A DNA stretch of 64,000 nucleotides, taken from positions 62,001-126,000 of the forward strand of contig NZ_LBAW01000010.1 in the NCBI RefSeq assembly GCF_001648595.1. The letters are read 5' to 3'. The stretch's first letter is position 1. Each line of letters opens with the position of its first letter. Below, one piece after another: positions 54,615 to 64,000 of the stretch. The notes under the pieces were generated by a model that made no database searches, was not told the origin of the DNA, and saw only the letters and a list, made by a program, of their open reading frames with translations. This DNA is from Legionella bozemanae. GTDB taxonomy: Bacteria; Pseudomonadota; Gammaproteobacteria; Legionellales; Legionellaceae. The translations under genes and the position numbers were made by a program.

Positions 54615-56889
54615 AATATTCAACTGTAGGAGTAGGATCTATTGAATTATCTCCTTTATTCACTAGGGGCTCCCTTTCCTCACCAGAAGAGAAAAGACGG
54701 TCGCGTTCAAGTTTAGGCTGCTCAAGAAGCTCCTTACAAAACTTATCATATGATTCCTCATCAAATTCTAATGCCTTTTTTTCCTCAGGTTTAAATAGTG
54801 CATCCACGAGCATCTGCGTCGCAATTGCTAACGCTATTGCAGCAATAAGTACAGGTATAATACCAAGCCCTCCCAGAGGTATAGCCACTACACTTGCCAA
54901 AACAACAACAGGAACTAAAGCTTCAATCATAATACGTCGTGCTAAATTCACTGATTGATAAATCATCATCTGCTTCTGATATTCTGTTTCTGCCTGAAGT
55001 TGCCTGATTTCAAGATAAAGAAGTTTTTTCTCGTCATCTTTTTTTAAATTTGGCTTTCTTAATAGGACCAGTAACTCTTTTACTTTGGCATCATGATCCT
55101 GCTTATGCTCTTGCATTGTTTTATAGGTTTTATAAAGCTCAATGCCACCTTTGATTGCATTATTAATAATAGTAAATGCAAGACATGCTGCCGCGCCAAC
55201 AATCACCATGATACCTAATACTGGAGCTGATATAGGCATAAATGGCGCAGTTAAGACTAAAAAAGCCAACATAAGACCAACAGCATAGGCAATATTATTG
55301 ATTAAGGATACTTTTTGCAGTTGCCAATCTCTGTAGCACTTTAACTTTTCTCGTTCCAAGGTGCGAATTTGTATCTCAATTTGGCGTTTTTCCTGTCGTT
55401 CACTGTCTCGAAGCTCCCTATCTTTTATATCTTTAAAAACTTGAAGTTGTTTTCCTAACCGTTCAAGATCTTCATCATATTGCAGCATGGCCTTATGATA
55501 TTTTATTCTTTGCTCCTCAAATTCCCATGCCGTCATGGCGATATCAAAAACTAAAAGAACAAGAGTGACAACATCTCCTGCAGTACCCAACGCACCTTTT
55601 CCGTTAAGCCAGAAGAAGCAAAACAAATTAGCCGTTCCCCAAATAAAATCATTCAATAAAGCAAATTTTCTTTGTGCGAATTGGGTGAGAAAACGTTCTT
55701 CCGGAGGTATTTTTGCTTCCTCCTCACTCATCCATGAACCTTTTATGGTATGTTTGAGCAATAAACCCAACTCCAGGAAAAAACGTGCATAATATAAAGT
55801 CCAGCTCAAATTTCCCGTGAAAGGATCCGGAGTTTTCATGGCTTCGGGCCCTTGTCCCGCATACATATAATCAGGCAGCAAGCCAACTACTGTTTTTAAA
55901 AAAGATGAACCCCAAACCCAATAAAGTCGACCTTCATTGATTTTACCCATGTACTCTTTAATGGTCTTGGTTGTACCCCCAGGTAAATCAACCATATCCT
56001 TAGCCAATAATTGCCCAAGGGGAATGCCCAAATATTTTACTGGTTTTGCTTCATGGGTCTCTGCATAATGCATCCTGATTCGTTGTTGATATTCAGAATC
56101 CAAGCGCATAAGAAGTTCTGAGCATCGTTTAATATGTTGATTATAAGTGTTTACGTTTTCAGTTTTCTGATATTCTATTTCGTGTCGTTTTTGTGCCAGC
56201 AAAAGCAACAGAGTAATTCTCAGATTAAAGATCAACTCTTCTTTTCGTTCTGGAATATGCTCTATATATGGGAGCATAGCTCTGTCTGTATTAGCCAGTA
56301 TCCCTAAATAAAAATTCAATGAAGGAAGAAAATCATTGCTACGACGCTCAGTATAAGCACGGTTTGTTAATTTCCGTATATAATCCAGCTCCTCACCTCT
56401 TGCCCGTTTGTAGGTGCCAGAGCATGAGCTCTTTAGGCTACTATAAGCATTTATCTGTTTAATATATTCAGCATACGCCGACTCGTATTGAGTATATTCC
56501 TCAAGATATTTAAGGTATTCAGGATCTGTTCTCTGTTTCTTTGCTTTTGACTGCTCCAATTCATCAGATTCTTCAAACGCCACAGGCTCCGGGGGCTCTT
56601 GGGGTTTCTCAGGCTCCTTGGGAAGTTCCAACTTACGAATACGATTACCTTTTTTATCTCCATAATAAAGTGTATTTTCATAGAGAAAGACTACATCATT
56701 ATTTTCTCTATCTTCTGTAAAAAATTTAGGAAGTTCAGCAAATGTTGTTGGCAGAAAATCAAGCTGAATAAGGCCACATTCAGTGCGGTTGTACTGTAGC
56801 AAGTCCTCGAAGCTCAAATCAGCAAATTTCTTGTCATCTTTAAATGCATCTCTAAGAAAGGATTGCAGAACTGCGCTACTCGTTGCCAT
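54613..56889 (-). CDS. Large coiled-coil membrane protein, unknown; candidate Dot/Icm substrate
   Basis: 758 aa, no named family. Residues about 95-160 are rich in Lys, Glu, Pro and Tyr; coiled coils are likely at 200-275, 460-530 and 590-650. Hydrophobic pairs lie at about 425-450, 535-580 and 655-700 and could span host or bacterial membrane. No signal peptide. The C-terminus is acidic (EEKKALEFDEES) and ends in a Thr/Pro-rich tail. Long coiled-coil proteins with hairpin membrane segments are frequent among Legionella effectors. This is inference, with no catalytic motif visible. Confidence 0.75.
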   Translation of the reverse strand: MATSSAVLQSFLRDAFKDDKKFADLSFEDLLQYNRTECGLIQLDFLPTTFAELPKFFTEDRENNDVVFLYENTLYYGDKKGNRIRKLELPKEPEKPQEPPEPVAFEESDELEQSKAKKQRTDPEYLKYLEEYTQYESAYAEYIKQINAYSSLKSSCSGTYKRARGEELDYIRKLTNRAYTERRSNDFLPSLNFYLGILANTDRAMLPYIEHIPERKEELIFNLRITLLLLLAQKRHEIEYQKTENVNTYNQHIKRCSELLMRLDSEYQQRIRMHYAETHEAKPVKYLGIPLGQLLAKDMVDLPGGTTKTIKEYMGKINEGRLYWVWGSSFLKTVVGLLPDYMYAGQGPEAMKTPDPFTGNLSWTLYYARFFLELGLLLKHTIKGSWMSEEEAKIPPEERFLTQFAQRKFALLNDFIWGTANLFCFFWLNGKGALGTAGDVVTLVLLVFDIAMTAWEFEEQRIKYHKAMLQYDEDLERLGKQLQVFKDIKDRELRDSERQEKRQIEIQIRTLEREKLKCYRDWQLQKVSLINNIAYAVGLMLAFLVLTAPFMPISAPVLGIMVIVGAAACLAFTIINNAIKGGIELYKTYKTMQEHKQDHDAKVKELLVLLRKPNLKKDDEKKLLYLEIRQLQAETEYQKQMMIYQSVNLARRIMIEALVPVVVLASVVAIPLGGLGIIPVLIAAIALAIATQMLVDALFKPEEKKALEFDEESYDKFCKELLEQPKLERDRLFSSGEEREPLVNKGDNSIDPTPTVEY

Positions 56890-57151
56890 AATGTCACCTC
56901 TGTGCTTATGAATTTCGGCGACTAATTCATTTAATCACAGTAAAAAAATTAATATGTTCTTTTTTATAACATAGCACTAATTTTAAAAACAAGATGTGCA
57001 TTCGTTGATTTACACTATTGAAACTAAAATTTGCATAAAATAATAAATAGGAATAAGAGCTTAAGCTTACCTTAAGGAAACAAAGGTTTTCCGTCATATA
57101 TTCTCTGGGAGCCGCCGCAGCCCTATCCTATAAATATTTTTAAGCACCCTG

Positions 57152-58576
57152 TTAGGAAAGCTCGCGCGCGTAGATGTCATCAAAGCGTTTAATATCATCC
57201 TCGCCTAAATACGCACCACTTTGAACTTCAATAACATAAAGTGGTTCATTGCCTGGATTACTTAAACGATGAAGCGTATTTTGTGCGATGTACGTTGATT
57301 GATTTACCGATAAATAAATCGTTTGCGTGTCATTAATTACTTCTGCCTTTCCAGAAACAACAACCCAATGTTCGGCCCGATGTTGATGCATTTGTAAGGA
57401 CAAACGAGCACCAGGTTTTACCATGAGTCGTTTTACTTTAAAAGAAGCCCCCTCAGCCAAAACTTCATAATATCCCCAAGGACGAGACACGCGTTGGTGA
57501 TCTTGGGTCAATTGATGATGATCTTTATTTAAAGAACTCACTAAATCTTTAACGTGTTGTGAATATTGCTTGTCCGCCACCAACACAGCATCTTGGGTAG
57601 CAACAATGATTTGATCTTGTACTCCTATTGCAGTCACTAAAATGTCGGTGCTGTGGATCAGGCAATTAGAACTCTGCTGTGCAATCACTTTTCCAGTAAC
57701 CGTGTTGCCGTCTTGATCGGGTGTATTTGCATCCGCTACTGCAGACCAACACCCTAAATCGCTCCACTGCATGGAAACAGGTATAACCGCAGCTTTATTC
57801 GTCTTTTCCATAATTGCATAATCAATGGATTCGGCCTCGCAACGAGAAAAGCATTCTAAATCAAGACGTAAAAAATCATGGTGATGTTGTGCTTTTAAAA
57901 CGGCTTGCTGACTAAAATAATGAATGTCTGGCTGATATTCGACCAACTCCTGAAGGTATACGCCAGCCCGGCAAACAAACATACCGCTATTCCAAAAATA
58001 ATTTCCATTGGCAATAAATTCTTTTGCTTGCTCAAGTGCCGGTTTTTCTCTGAAACGTAAAACCTGCTGTACTCTATCAGTTAATGGCAACCCTGCTTCT
58101 ATATAACCATATCCAGTTTTAGGGCTGTCCGGCTGGATACCAAAAGTAATTAAAGCCTGATGCTCTGCAGCAAATTGCGTTCCCAGTAACATTGCTTCTT
58201 GCCATGCTACATCATCAGCGATCCAATGATCTGATGGAAGTACCAACATGACTGCATCAGGACCGGCGATTTGCGATAAATAATGAGCAGCACAAGCAAT
58301 TGCTGGAGCTGTATTGCGGGCACAAGGCTCCAGCAGATAAGTCATTGAATGAGTTAAATGATTTAATTGCTCCTGACAAAGAAAATAATGCGCATCATTA
58401 CTTACAATAAGGGCATGAGTATTTATCAGATTCTGTGCTCTTTGCACAGTTTGTTGCAAAAGGGACAGTTCACCATTTAAAGCCAAGAATTGCTTCGGAT
58501 AATTTTTACGAGATAAAGGCCATAAACGAGTTCCAGAACCGCCTGCAAGGATAACGGGATAAAGAGTAGTCGTCAT
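57152..58576 (-). CDS. manC: Mannose-1-phosphate guanylyltransferase / mannose-6-phosphate isomerase (type II)
   Basis: 474 aa bifunctional enzyme giving GDP-mannose for LPS or polysaccharide. N-terminal GMP domain: PVILAGGSGTRLWPLSRK (about residues 6-23), VLPSDHW (about 108-114) and FREKP (about 168-172). C-terminal cupin PMI domain: RPWGYYEVL (about 361-369), VKPGARLSLQMHQHRAEHW (about 380-398) with the metal His residues. The ATG at 58576 (GGAAC before it) is chosen; the longer frame adds 14 residues not found in the family. It is separate from the 19-35 kb polysaccharide locus. Confidence 0.95.
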   Translation of the reverse strand: MTTTLYPVILAGGSGTRLWPLSRKNYPKQFLALNGELSLLQQTVQRAQNLINTHALIVSNDAHYFLCQEQLNHLTHSMTYLLEPCARNTAPAIACAAHYLSQIAGPDAVMLVLPSDHWIADDVAWQEAMLLGTQFAAEHQALITFGIQPDSPKTGYGYIEAGLPLTDRVQQVLRFREKPALEQAKEFIANGNYFWNSGMFVCRAGVYLQELVEYQPDIHYFSQQAVLKAQHHHDFLRLDLECFSRCEAESIDYAIMEKTNKAAVIPVSMQWSDLGCWSAVADANTPDQDGNTVTGKVIAQQSSNCLIHSTDILVTAIGVQDQIIVATQDAVLVADKQYSQHVKDLVSSLNKDHHQLTQDHQRVSRPWGYYEVLAEGASFKVKRLMVKPGARLSLQMHQHRAEHWVVVSGKAEVINDTQTIYLSVNQSTYIAQNTLHRLSNPGNEPLYVIEVQSGAYLGEDDIKRFDDIYARELS

Positions 58577-58673
58577 AAAGTTCCATGTTATGGCATAATG
58601 CGCGCATTCTAGCAGCATTTTAAACCTAAAAAAAGCTAACTACCCAAGAAGTCTGGGCAATTATAATCGCCCA

Positions 58674-58755
58674 CGTCCTACAGATTGTCCGCAGGATCCA
58701 GAGCTCTAGACTCAGAGCAAGATTCCTGGATCTGCGGACAAGCCGCAGAACGTAG
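58674..58755. repeat. Palindromic repeat family B, copy 3
   Basis: CGTCCTACAGATTGTCCGCA with GGATCCAG (58674-58701) faces CTGGATCTGCGGACAAGCCG with CAGAACGTAG (58726-58755). It lies in the divergent gap between manC and queC and may carry part of either promoter. Confidence 0.85.
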
Positions 58756-58822
58756 CCAGCAGTTCTTACCCGGACTTATTTAAGAAGTTACAAAAATGAG
58801 TAAATTTGGAGAATTATAGATC

Positions 58823-59506
58823 ATGAAAAAAGCGGTAGTCCTATTATCTGGCGGCCTAGATTCAACTACTTGCCTGGCTTTGGCTCGCTCAAAAGGCTTT
58901 TCCTGCTACACAATCAGCTTTTCTTATGGACAAAGGCATTCAGCTGAGTTGCTCGCTGCACAACGCATTGCTCAGTATTATAATGTTGCGACACATCACA
59001 TTGTCACCTTAGATACTGCATTATTTCGTAATTCAGCTTTGACAGATTCTAATATAGAAGTACCATCTTTTCAGGGGGGCTCTGACATTCCAGTTACTTA
59101 TGTGCCTGCACGCAATACTATTTTCCTTGCTATGGCCTTAGGTTTCGCAGAATCTATAGGAGCAAGAGAGATTTTTATCGGTGCAAGCTCTGTTGATTAT
59201 TCTCATTATCCTGATTGCCGCCCTGAATTTATCCAATCATTTCAAAATTTAGCCAATTTGGCAACTAAAGCAGGGATAAGCGGTGATCAATTCACCATCC
59301 ATGCACCCTTACAACATTTAAGCAAGATAGAAACGATCCAATTGGGGGTGAGTTTGGGTGTAGATTACAGCTTAACTGTTTCATGTTATCAGGCAAATGA
59401 TGCAGGTGAAGCATGTGGTCAATGTGATAGTTGTACTTTTAGAAAGCGCGGCTTTCTTGGTGCTGGAATTGATGATCCTACTTTATATCGCCGTTCCGAT
59501 CATTGA
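58823..59506 (+). CDS. queC: 7-cyano-7-deazaguanine synthase QueC
   Basis: Makes preQ0 from 7-carboxy-7-deazaguanine with ATP and ammonia in queuosine synthesis. 227 aa, the usual length. The P-loop-like [13 protein letters not shown] (about residues 9-21) is the PP-loop; [13 protein letters not shown] (about 93-105) is conserved, and the zinc site is [11 protein letters not shown] (about 199-209) with Cys at 191. No other queuosine gene is nearby. ATTATAGATC precedes the ATG with GGAG further upstream. Confidence 0.96.
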   Translation: MKKAVVLLSGGLDSTTCLALARSKGFSCYTISFSYGQRHSAELLAAQRIAQYYNVATHHIVTLDTALFRNSALTDSNIEVPSFQGGSDIPVTYVPARNTIFLAMALGFAESIGAREIFIGASSVDYSHYPDCRPEFIQSFQNLANLATKAGISGDQFTIHAPLQHLSKIETIQLGVSLGVDYSLTVSCYQANDAGEACGQCDSCTFRKRGFLGAGIDDPTLYRRSDH

Positions 59507-59584
59507 CAAAATGACAGGGGAATTATCATTAAATTGTGTAGTTCCCTTTCCTCTACAATATGCTCAAACCTCTTTCTGATCAAA

Positions 59585-59605
59585 AATAAACCTTAAGGTT
59601 TTATT
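59585..59605 (+). terminator. Weak AT-rich stem after queC
   Basis: AATAAACC and GGTTTTATT pair around TTAA. The stem is short and AT-rich. Little else is visible in the 246-bp gap up to 59752, apart from a GGAGTAAC ribosome site at its end. Confidence 0.35.
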
Positions 59606-59752
59606 AATATAAATCTTGTTCATTTATTACACTATTCACGCAAAAAAATCAAATATTTTTACACTTTTGTTACAACAAATTGAGCATTTTTGATTCACAT
59701 GTAGCAAAATCATTGCTATTATTTGCCCTGATTTATAACCTTGGAGTAACAC

Positions 59753-60562
59753 ATGAAATTTAAAGAAGTTATGAGTACGATTGCGTACCTCCCCGCGAAT
59801 GCTTTCACAGGTCTGTCTAATCTATTATTAGGTTCTACTGTAAAAGAAAAAGGTAGAGACGGCGTAGAAAGAGTTAAAACAGATCTCAATGGTAAACCTG
59901 TAACAACACCTGGTTTAGTAGGTTATATAGCTGACGGTATTAAAATTGTTAGCCGTTCAACTGCTGATTTCCTCTCTAACCATAAAAAAGCAATCGCTAC
60001 TGCTGCATGGCTTTCTCTACTTGCTGCCGGCGCAGTTGCACTTACTTTATTCTTGTGGCCTGCTGCTCTAACTGCAGTTGCTACTTTCTCAATCGCCGGT
60101 CTTTCTATTGCTGCAATTGCTGGCGCTAGCACCATTGCACAAATCGGTCTTGCTGCTGCATTAACTGCTGCTGCTGTTTCTGTAGCAACTTACGTAGCTG
60201 CTGCTGCTGGTAACGCAATTAACTGGCTTGCTGAATGCTGCAAGGGTCTTCGTAGCAAGAGCCAAAAAAGCAGAGTTGAAATACTGCACGATGAAGAAGA
60301 AGATGATGAACACAGTTTGGGTAAAGGTACTGGTTTAGACCAAACTATTTTTACTACTACCAGCAACCCATACACGACCTTAACTTCAACTAAGCGTTCA
60401 GAAGTAAGCTCAGAGAAGCGCTCATCAGGCACTGTAGTTACTCTGAAACGTGATGAAGACGTACCTCAATTCTCATCTCCTTTGAGCACAACTGTTACTA
60501 AGAAGAAAGATGAAGAAGAAGTTGTTCATAAAGACACACTCTCTTTGAGCAACAGCCAATAA
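59753..60562 (+). CDS. Ala-rich membrane protein, unknown; candidate Dot/Icm substrate
   Basis: 269 aa. Residues about 78-160 form three or four Ala-rich hydrophobic helices (AAGAVALTLFLWPAAL; IGLAAALTAAAVSVATYV). A hydrophilic tail follows, with DEEEDDEHS (about 180-188), a Ser/Thr/Lys-rich stretch and a terminal DEEEVVHKDTLSLSNSQ. Codon use is biased to GCT, GGT, CGT and AAC, unlike most neighbours, which suggests high expression. A strong GGAGTAAC ribosome site and a sharp terminator frame it. The acidic-then-Ser/Leu C-terminus is like a type IV secretion signal. Function unknown. Confidence 0.72.
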   Translation: MKFKEVMSTIAYLPANAFTGLSNLLLGSTVKEKGRDGVERVKTDLNGKPVTTPGLVGYIADGIKIVSRSTADFLSNHKKAIATAAWLSLLAAGAVALTLFLWPAALTAVATFSIAGLSIAAIAGASTIAQIGLAAALTAAAVSVATYVAAAAGNAINWLAECCKGLRSKSQKSRVEILHDEEEDDEHSLGKGTGLDQTIFTTTSNPYTTLTSTKRSEVSSEKRSSGTVVTLKRDEDVPQFSSPLSTTVTKKKDEEEVVHKDTLSLSNSQ

Positions 60563-60583
60563 TCTGTATTAAAGTAGGAATGC

Positions 60584-60609
60584 AAAACGCGGCGCATGCC
60601 GCGTTTTTT
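60584..60609 (+). terminator. Rho-independent terminator
   Basis: AAAACGCGGC, a GCAT loop, and GCCGCGTTTT followed by TT form a GC-rich stem with a U-tract. It lies 22 bp after the stop at 60562. It is the cleanest terminator in the window. Confidence 0.95.
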
Positions 60610-60804
60610 ATTTCTAATGAATTACTTACACGGCGTAACCCCAAAGGAATGAAATAAACACCAAACGATAGGCCTACATTTTAGAATTTTCTTTTTTATG
60701 CAATGGCACTACGATTTGCTCCATAACATAACTCAGTTACCTACAGCATTTATGGCTCACATGCGTTATAATCTGTCATTTTCATACAAGCAGGTACTGA
60801 ATTA

Positions 60805-62466
60805 ATGGCGAAACAACGTAAAATGCTGGTCACCAGCGCCTTACCTTACGCAAATGGACATTTACATCTTGGACATTTAGTAGAGCATATTCAAACGGAT
60901 ATTTGGGTACGTACCCACAAAATGTCTGGAATCGATTGCATCAGTATCTGTGGTGACGATGCGCATGGCACCCCGATTATGTTAAAAGCAGAACAAATAG
61001 GGATTACTCCAGAAGCCTTAACTGCCGAAATAAAGCAAAGCCATGAACATGACTTCAAAGCGTTTGCGATCGATTATGACTGTTATCATACGACCCACTC
61101 TCCGGAAAACCAGGCCTTAGCTGCAGGCATTTACGAGTCATTGCAAGCAAATGGTTCTATTATTAAAAGAACCATACGGCAAGCTTATGATCCCGTAAAA
61201 CAAATGTTTTTACCTGATCGCTACGTCAAAGGAACATGTCCCAAATGTAGTGCTCACGATCAATATGGGGATAACTGTGAGGTCTGTGGTGCAACCTACT
61301 CACCTACGGATTTGATTGATGCGGTATCCGCTATTTCAGGAGCCAAACCTATAGAAAAAGATTCAGAGCATTACTTCTTTGATCTGCCCCGTTATGAGTC
61401 GCTTTTAAAAGAATGGACCCGTAGCGGACATTTGCAAGCTGAAGTAGCGAATAAGCTGGATGAGTGGTTTGCCGCAGGATTAAAACAATGGGATATCTCG
61501 CGTGATGCCCCTTATTTTGGATTTCCCATTCCTGGGACTACAGACAAATACTTCTATGTCTGGCTTGATGCCCCTATAGGTTATATGGCCAGTTTTAAAA
61601 AATACTGCGATGAACAAGGCATTTCTTTTGCAGAATTTTGGGATAAAGACTCTACCACTGAGTTATACCATTTCGTTGGTAAAGACATTGTTTACTTCCA
61701 TGCTTTGTTTTGGCCTGCCATGCTTGCTGCTAGCGGCCATCGCATGCCTACAGCCGTGTACACCCATGGCTTTTTAACCGTTGATGGTCAGAAAATGTCA
61801 AAATCACGTGGCACTTTTCTTGAAGCACGGACTTATCTGGAGCATCTGCATCCCGAATACCTCCGTTATTATTTTGCCGCCAAACTAAACGGTCGCGTTG
61901 ATGATTTGGATTTAAATTTTGATGATTTCATCAACAGGATCAATGCAGATCTCGTGGGTAAGGTAGTCAATATTGCCAGTCGTTGTGCCGGTTTTATCAA
62001 TAAGCGATTTGATAACCGTTTAAGTAGCAGCTTAAGTGATCCACAATTGTATGCAGAACTACTTGATGTGCGCGCTGAAGTGATTGAATCTTTTATTTCT
62101 CGTGATTATGCACGCGCTATTCGCCAGATTATGGATTGCGCCGATAAAGTGAATCAGTATATAGATACCCATAAACCCTGGGTATTAGCAAAAGAAGAAG
62201 GACGCTTAGCCGAAGTCCAGGCTATTTGTACCATGGGAATTAATTTATTTCGGATCTTAATCACTTATTTAAAACCCGTATTGCCTTTGATGGCAAAAGC
62301 CTCTGAAGATTTTTTAAATTGCGAACCCCTTAACTGGGAATCAATTAATCAGCCTTTGCTCAATCATCATCTCAATACCTTCCAGCCTTTAATGGTTCGT
62401 GTTGAAAAGGAAAAAATACAAGCCATGCTGGAGCAATCCAAACAGGTGTACCATGGCCTCAGTTAA
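60805..62466 (+). CDS. metG: Methionyl-tRNA synthetase, short form
   Basis: Charges tRNA-Met. 553 aa, lacking the C-terminal dimerisation (Trbp111-like) domain of the 677-aa E. coli enzyme. [12 protein letters not shown] (about residues 14-25) is the HIGH motif, the zinc knuckle runs [17 protein letters not shown] (about 145-161), and KMSKSRGT (about 330-337) is the KMSKS loop. The anticodon-binding helical domain follows. First gene of metG-rnfB-nth; its last 14 bases overlap rnfB. No mrp-like gene lies upstream in the window. Confidence 0.97.
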   Translation: MAKQRKMLVTSALPYANGHLHLGHLVEHIQTDIWVRTHKMSGIDCISICGDDAHGTPIMLKAEQIGITPEALTAEIKQSHEHDFKAFAIDYDCYHTTHSPENQALAAGIYESLQANGSIIKRTIRQAYDPVKQMFLPDRYVKGTCPKCSAHDQYGDNCEVCGATYSPTDLIDAVSAISGAKPIEKDSEHYFFDLPRYESLLKEWTRSGHLQAEVANKLDEWFAAGLKQWDISRDAPYFGFPIPGTTDKYFYVWLDAPIGYMASFKKYCDEQGISFAEFWDKDSTTELYHFVGKDIVYFHALFWPAMLAASGHRMPTAVYTHGFLTVDGQKMSKSRGTFLEARTYLEHLHPEYLRYYFAAKLNGRVDDLDLNFDDFINRINADLVGKVVNIASRCAGFINKRFDNRLSSSLSDPQLYAELLDVRAEVIESFISRDYARAIRQIMDCADKVNQYIDTHKPWVLAKEEGRLAEVQAICTMGINLFRILITYLKPVLPLMAKASEDFLNCEPLNWESINQPLLNHHLNTFQPLMVRVEKEKIQAMLEQSKQVYHGLS

Positions 62467-63064
62467 AGAAATTGATGCGCTTTTGCCACAAACTCAATGT
62501 GGCGAATGCGATTACCCTGGCTGCTTGCCCTATGCCGAAGCTTTGGCTCAAGGGGCAGCTCCAATTAATAAATGCCCTCCCGGAGGAGTTACTACCGTCA
62601 AAGCATTAGGTGCTTTACTCAATATTGATCCTGCCCCTTATTTGCAGAGTGCACGCACGAATACCCGGGCACCCTCTGTTGCGGTCATTCGTGAAGCAGA
62701 ATGTATTGGGTGCACCAAATGCATCAAAGCCTGCCCGGTAGATGCAATTATTGGCAGTGGTAAATTAATGCATGCGGTTATCAACCATGAATGTACCGGT
62801 TGTGGCTTGTGTGTTGCTCCATGTCCAGTAGATTGTATTGAGATGGTTACTTTACCGGATATACACTATGATAAAGACATAGCACGCACGCGCTTTAATG
62901 CCAAACAAACACGTTTATTACGTGAGGAACATGAAAAACAACAGGCTTATAGAGAAAAGCGCCAACTTGCATTGAAAACAGATAAGACTCAAGACTTACA
63001 AGCCAAGCAAAACTATATTCAACAAGCATTGGCACGTGTAAAAGCGAAAAAAACTCATGAATAA
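62453..63064 (+). CDS. rnfB: RnfB-like iron-sulfur protein (orphan)
   Basis: 203 aa. An N-terminal 4Fe-4S module [15 protein letters not shown] (about residues 15-29) with a later NKCPPGG (about 37-43) is followed by two ferredoxin clusters: [12 protein letters not shown] (about 84-95) and [12 protein letters not shown] (about 114-125). The C-terminal tail is charged ([14 protein letters not shown]). The membrane anchor that starts E. coli RnfB is missing, so the protein is likely soluble. No other Rnf subunit gene is next to it. The ATG at 62453 gives the family start. It overlaps nth by eight bases. Confidence 0.9.
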   Translation: MASVKEIDALLPQTQCGECDYPGCLPYAEALAQGAAPINKCPPGGVTTVKALGALLNIDPAPYLQSARTNTRAPSVAVIREAECIGCTKCIKACPVDAIIGSGKLMHAVINHECTGCGLCVAPCPVDCIEMVTLPDIHYDKDIARTRFNAKQTRLLREEHEKQQAYREKRQLALKTDKTQDLQAKQNYIQQALARVKAKKTHE

Positions 63065-63689
63065 AAAGCAGCGCCATGAAATTTTTGTGCGTTTTCGTGA
63101 ACAAAATCCACATCCAACTACGGAGTTGGTTTACCATTCTCCTTTTGAATTATTAATTGCTGTCATTCTTTCAGCACAAGCAACTGATGTTGGCGTAAAT
63201 AAAGCAACAGCCAAGTTATTTCCAGTAGCGAACACCCCCCAGGGTATTCTTGAATTGGGCTTGGAAAAACTTAAAGATTATATAAAATCTATAGGTCTTT
63301 ATAATAGCAAGGCACAAAATATTATGAAAACCTGTGCGTTGCTGGTCAAAAAGTACAACGGGAAAGTACCCGATCAACGTAATGACTTGGAATCTTTGCC
63401 GGGAGTAGGCCGTAAAACAGCTAATGTAATCCTGAATACAGCTTTTGGCGAACCTACAGTGGCTGTAGATACTCATATATTCAGGGTATCTAATCGTACT
63501 GGCCTTGCTAAAGGAAAAACTCCTTTAGAAGTAGAAAAAGCACTCATAAAAAATATTGAAGCTAAATTTCTAAAAGATGCGCATCACTGGCTTGTTTTAC
63601 ATGGACGGTATGTATGCACTGCACGCCGTCCTCAATGTAAAACGTGCATCATTCAGGATCTTTGTGAGTACCCTGATAAAAACCTATAA
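63057..63689 (+). CDS. nth: Endonuclease III
   Basis: DNA glycosylase/AP lyase for oxidised pyrimidines, 210 aa (E. coli 211). The helix-hairpin-helix [14 protein letters not shown] (about residues 113-126) contains the catalytic Lys; [13 protein letters not shown] (about 134-146) contains the catalytic Asp. The 4Fe-4S cysteines are at [17 protein letters not shown] (about 186-202), spaced 6-2-5 as in the family. It is last in metG-rnfB-nth. An RnfB-Nth neighbourhood is common in gammaproteobacteria. Confidence 0.97.
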   Translation: MNKKQRHEIFVRFREQNPHPTTELVYHSPFELLIAVILSAQATDVGVNKATAKLFPVANTPQGILELGLEKLKDYIKSIGLYNSKAQNIMKTCALLVKKYNGKVPDQRNDLESLPGVGRKTANVILNTAFGEPTVAVDTHIFRVSNRTGLAKGKTPLEVEKALIKNIEAKFLKDAHHWLVLHGRYVCTARRPQCKTCIIQDLCEYPDKNL

Positions 63690-63761
63690 AAAAGAAGTAT
63701 GTAGAAGATTCAGTTTGTTACCTCAAACTGTATTCAGAAATATTTGTTATGGATAACAACT

Positions 63762-64000
63762 ATGAAAGAGCGGAAGAAAAATGCCTTTATAAATTTTATC
63801 TTATTAAAATTTTATCGCTTCTTATCAAAAGAAGATAAGGTAATCAAAAGAACTTATTTATACGATTTTGAGCAAATGACCCAAGAGATACAACCTGGGG
63901 ATGTACTCTTAGTAGAAAGCCACACACGGATGGGGAATATTATCCGGCTTATTTCCGAGAGTACCTGGACTCATGCTGCTTTGTACATTGGTCGCATTGA
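63762..64000 (+). CDS. YiiX/YebB-like permuted papain-fold protein, partial at window edge
   Basis: The first 79 codons are in the window and the gene continues to the right. A basic, helical N-terminus (MKERKKNAFINFILLKFYRF) precedes IQPGDVLLVESHTRMGNIIR and STWTHAALYIGRI. The GDV(I/L)L... THAAL(Y/F)(I/V)G pattern is typical of the permuted NlpC/P60 (YiiX/YaeF) group of thiol hydrolases. There the His of THA is catalytic, and the Cys lies later, outside the window. Substrate unknown. Confidence 0.75.
   Translation, partial: MKERKKNAFINFILLKFYRFLSKEDKVIKRTYLYDFEQMTQEIQPGDVLLVESHTRMGNIIRLISESTWTHAALYIGRI

Noticed and set aside
1-64000. CRISPR array, tRNA, rRNA, prophage or transposase
   Set aside because: No regular short repeats with spacers, no cloverleaf, and no integrase or transposase motifs were found on reading the sequence.

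Overview
The window is AT-rich and gene-dense, and it looks like chromosome from a Legionella species, most likely not L. pneumophila itself. The best evidence is a GDSL lipase whose catalytic residues fall at exactly the positions known for L. pneumophila PlaC (S37, D398, H401). A secreted T2 ribonuclease of the SrnA type, several Legionella-like proteins of unknown function with acidic, Ser/Thr-rich C-termini, and core genes typical of gammaproteobacteria support this. I see no tRNA, rRNA, CRISPR array, prophage or transposase gene.

Layout. 0.3-7.4 kb: polysaccharide deacetylase (+), then typA-nadK-recN (-), a small conserved-type protein and hslO (-). 7.6-13.7 kb: a 49-codon ORF, rep helicase, an MFS drug transporter, a cold-shock protein, an FMN reductase and a secreted protein. 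13.9-19.3 kb: a membrane spermidine-synthase-like protein facing a GT-C-like membrane protein, then ribH-fni. 19.4-35.5 kb: a surface polysaccharide (LPS/O-antigen) locus built as two divergent arms from a 346-bp control region at 25.9-26.2 kb. The minus arm carries the initiating phosphoglycosyl transferase, an SDR, two glycosyltransferases, a Wzx flippase and a Wzy-like polymerase. The plus arm carries a WbuB-like glycosyltransferase and three enzymes for a UDP-2-acetamido-2,6-dideoxy-L-hexose (L-QuiNAc or L-FucNAc). Next come a small YLDPGTGS membrane protein, a kinase-like/methyltransferase fusion, an OafA-type acyltransferase and a membrane sulfatase-fold protein. The small protein, the fusion and the sulfatase-fold protein form the most interesting candidate for an undescribed modification system.

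35.5-50.4 kb is mainly housekeeping: a ClC channel, yciA-unknown-ribE, tex, glmS, plaC, trhO-smpB-bcp, a PIN-PhoH ATPase and guaC. 50.5-60.6 kb mixes Legionella-type proteins of unknown function (three effector candidates), an esterase, a DUF2807-like lipoprotein, srnA, a bifunctional mannose-1-phosphate guanylyltransferase and queC. 60.8-64 kb holds metG-rnfB-nth and the start of a YiiX-like papain-fold protein.

Two families of palindromic intergenic repeats (A, centred on GTAGCCTGGGTG; B, centred on GCGGCTTGTCCGC) are scattered through the window. At 47.75-47.96 kb a B copy sits inside an A copy. Start codons were adjusted wherever a Shine-Dalgarno sequence or the family start argued against the longest reading frame.
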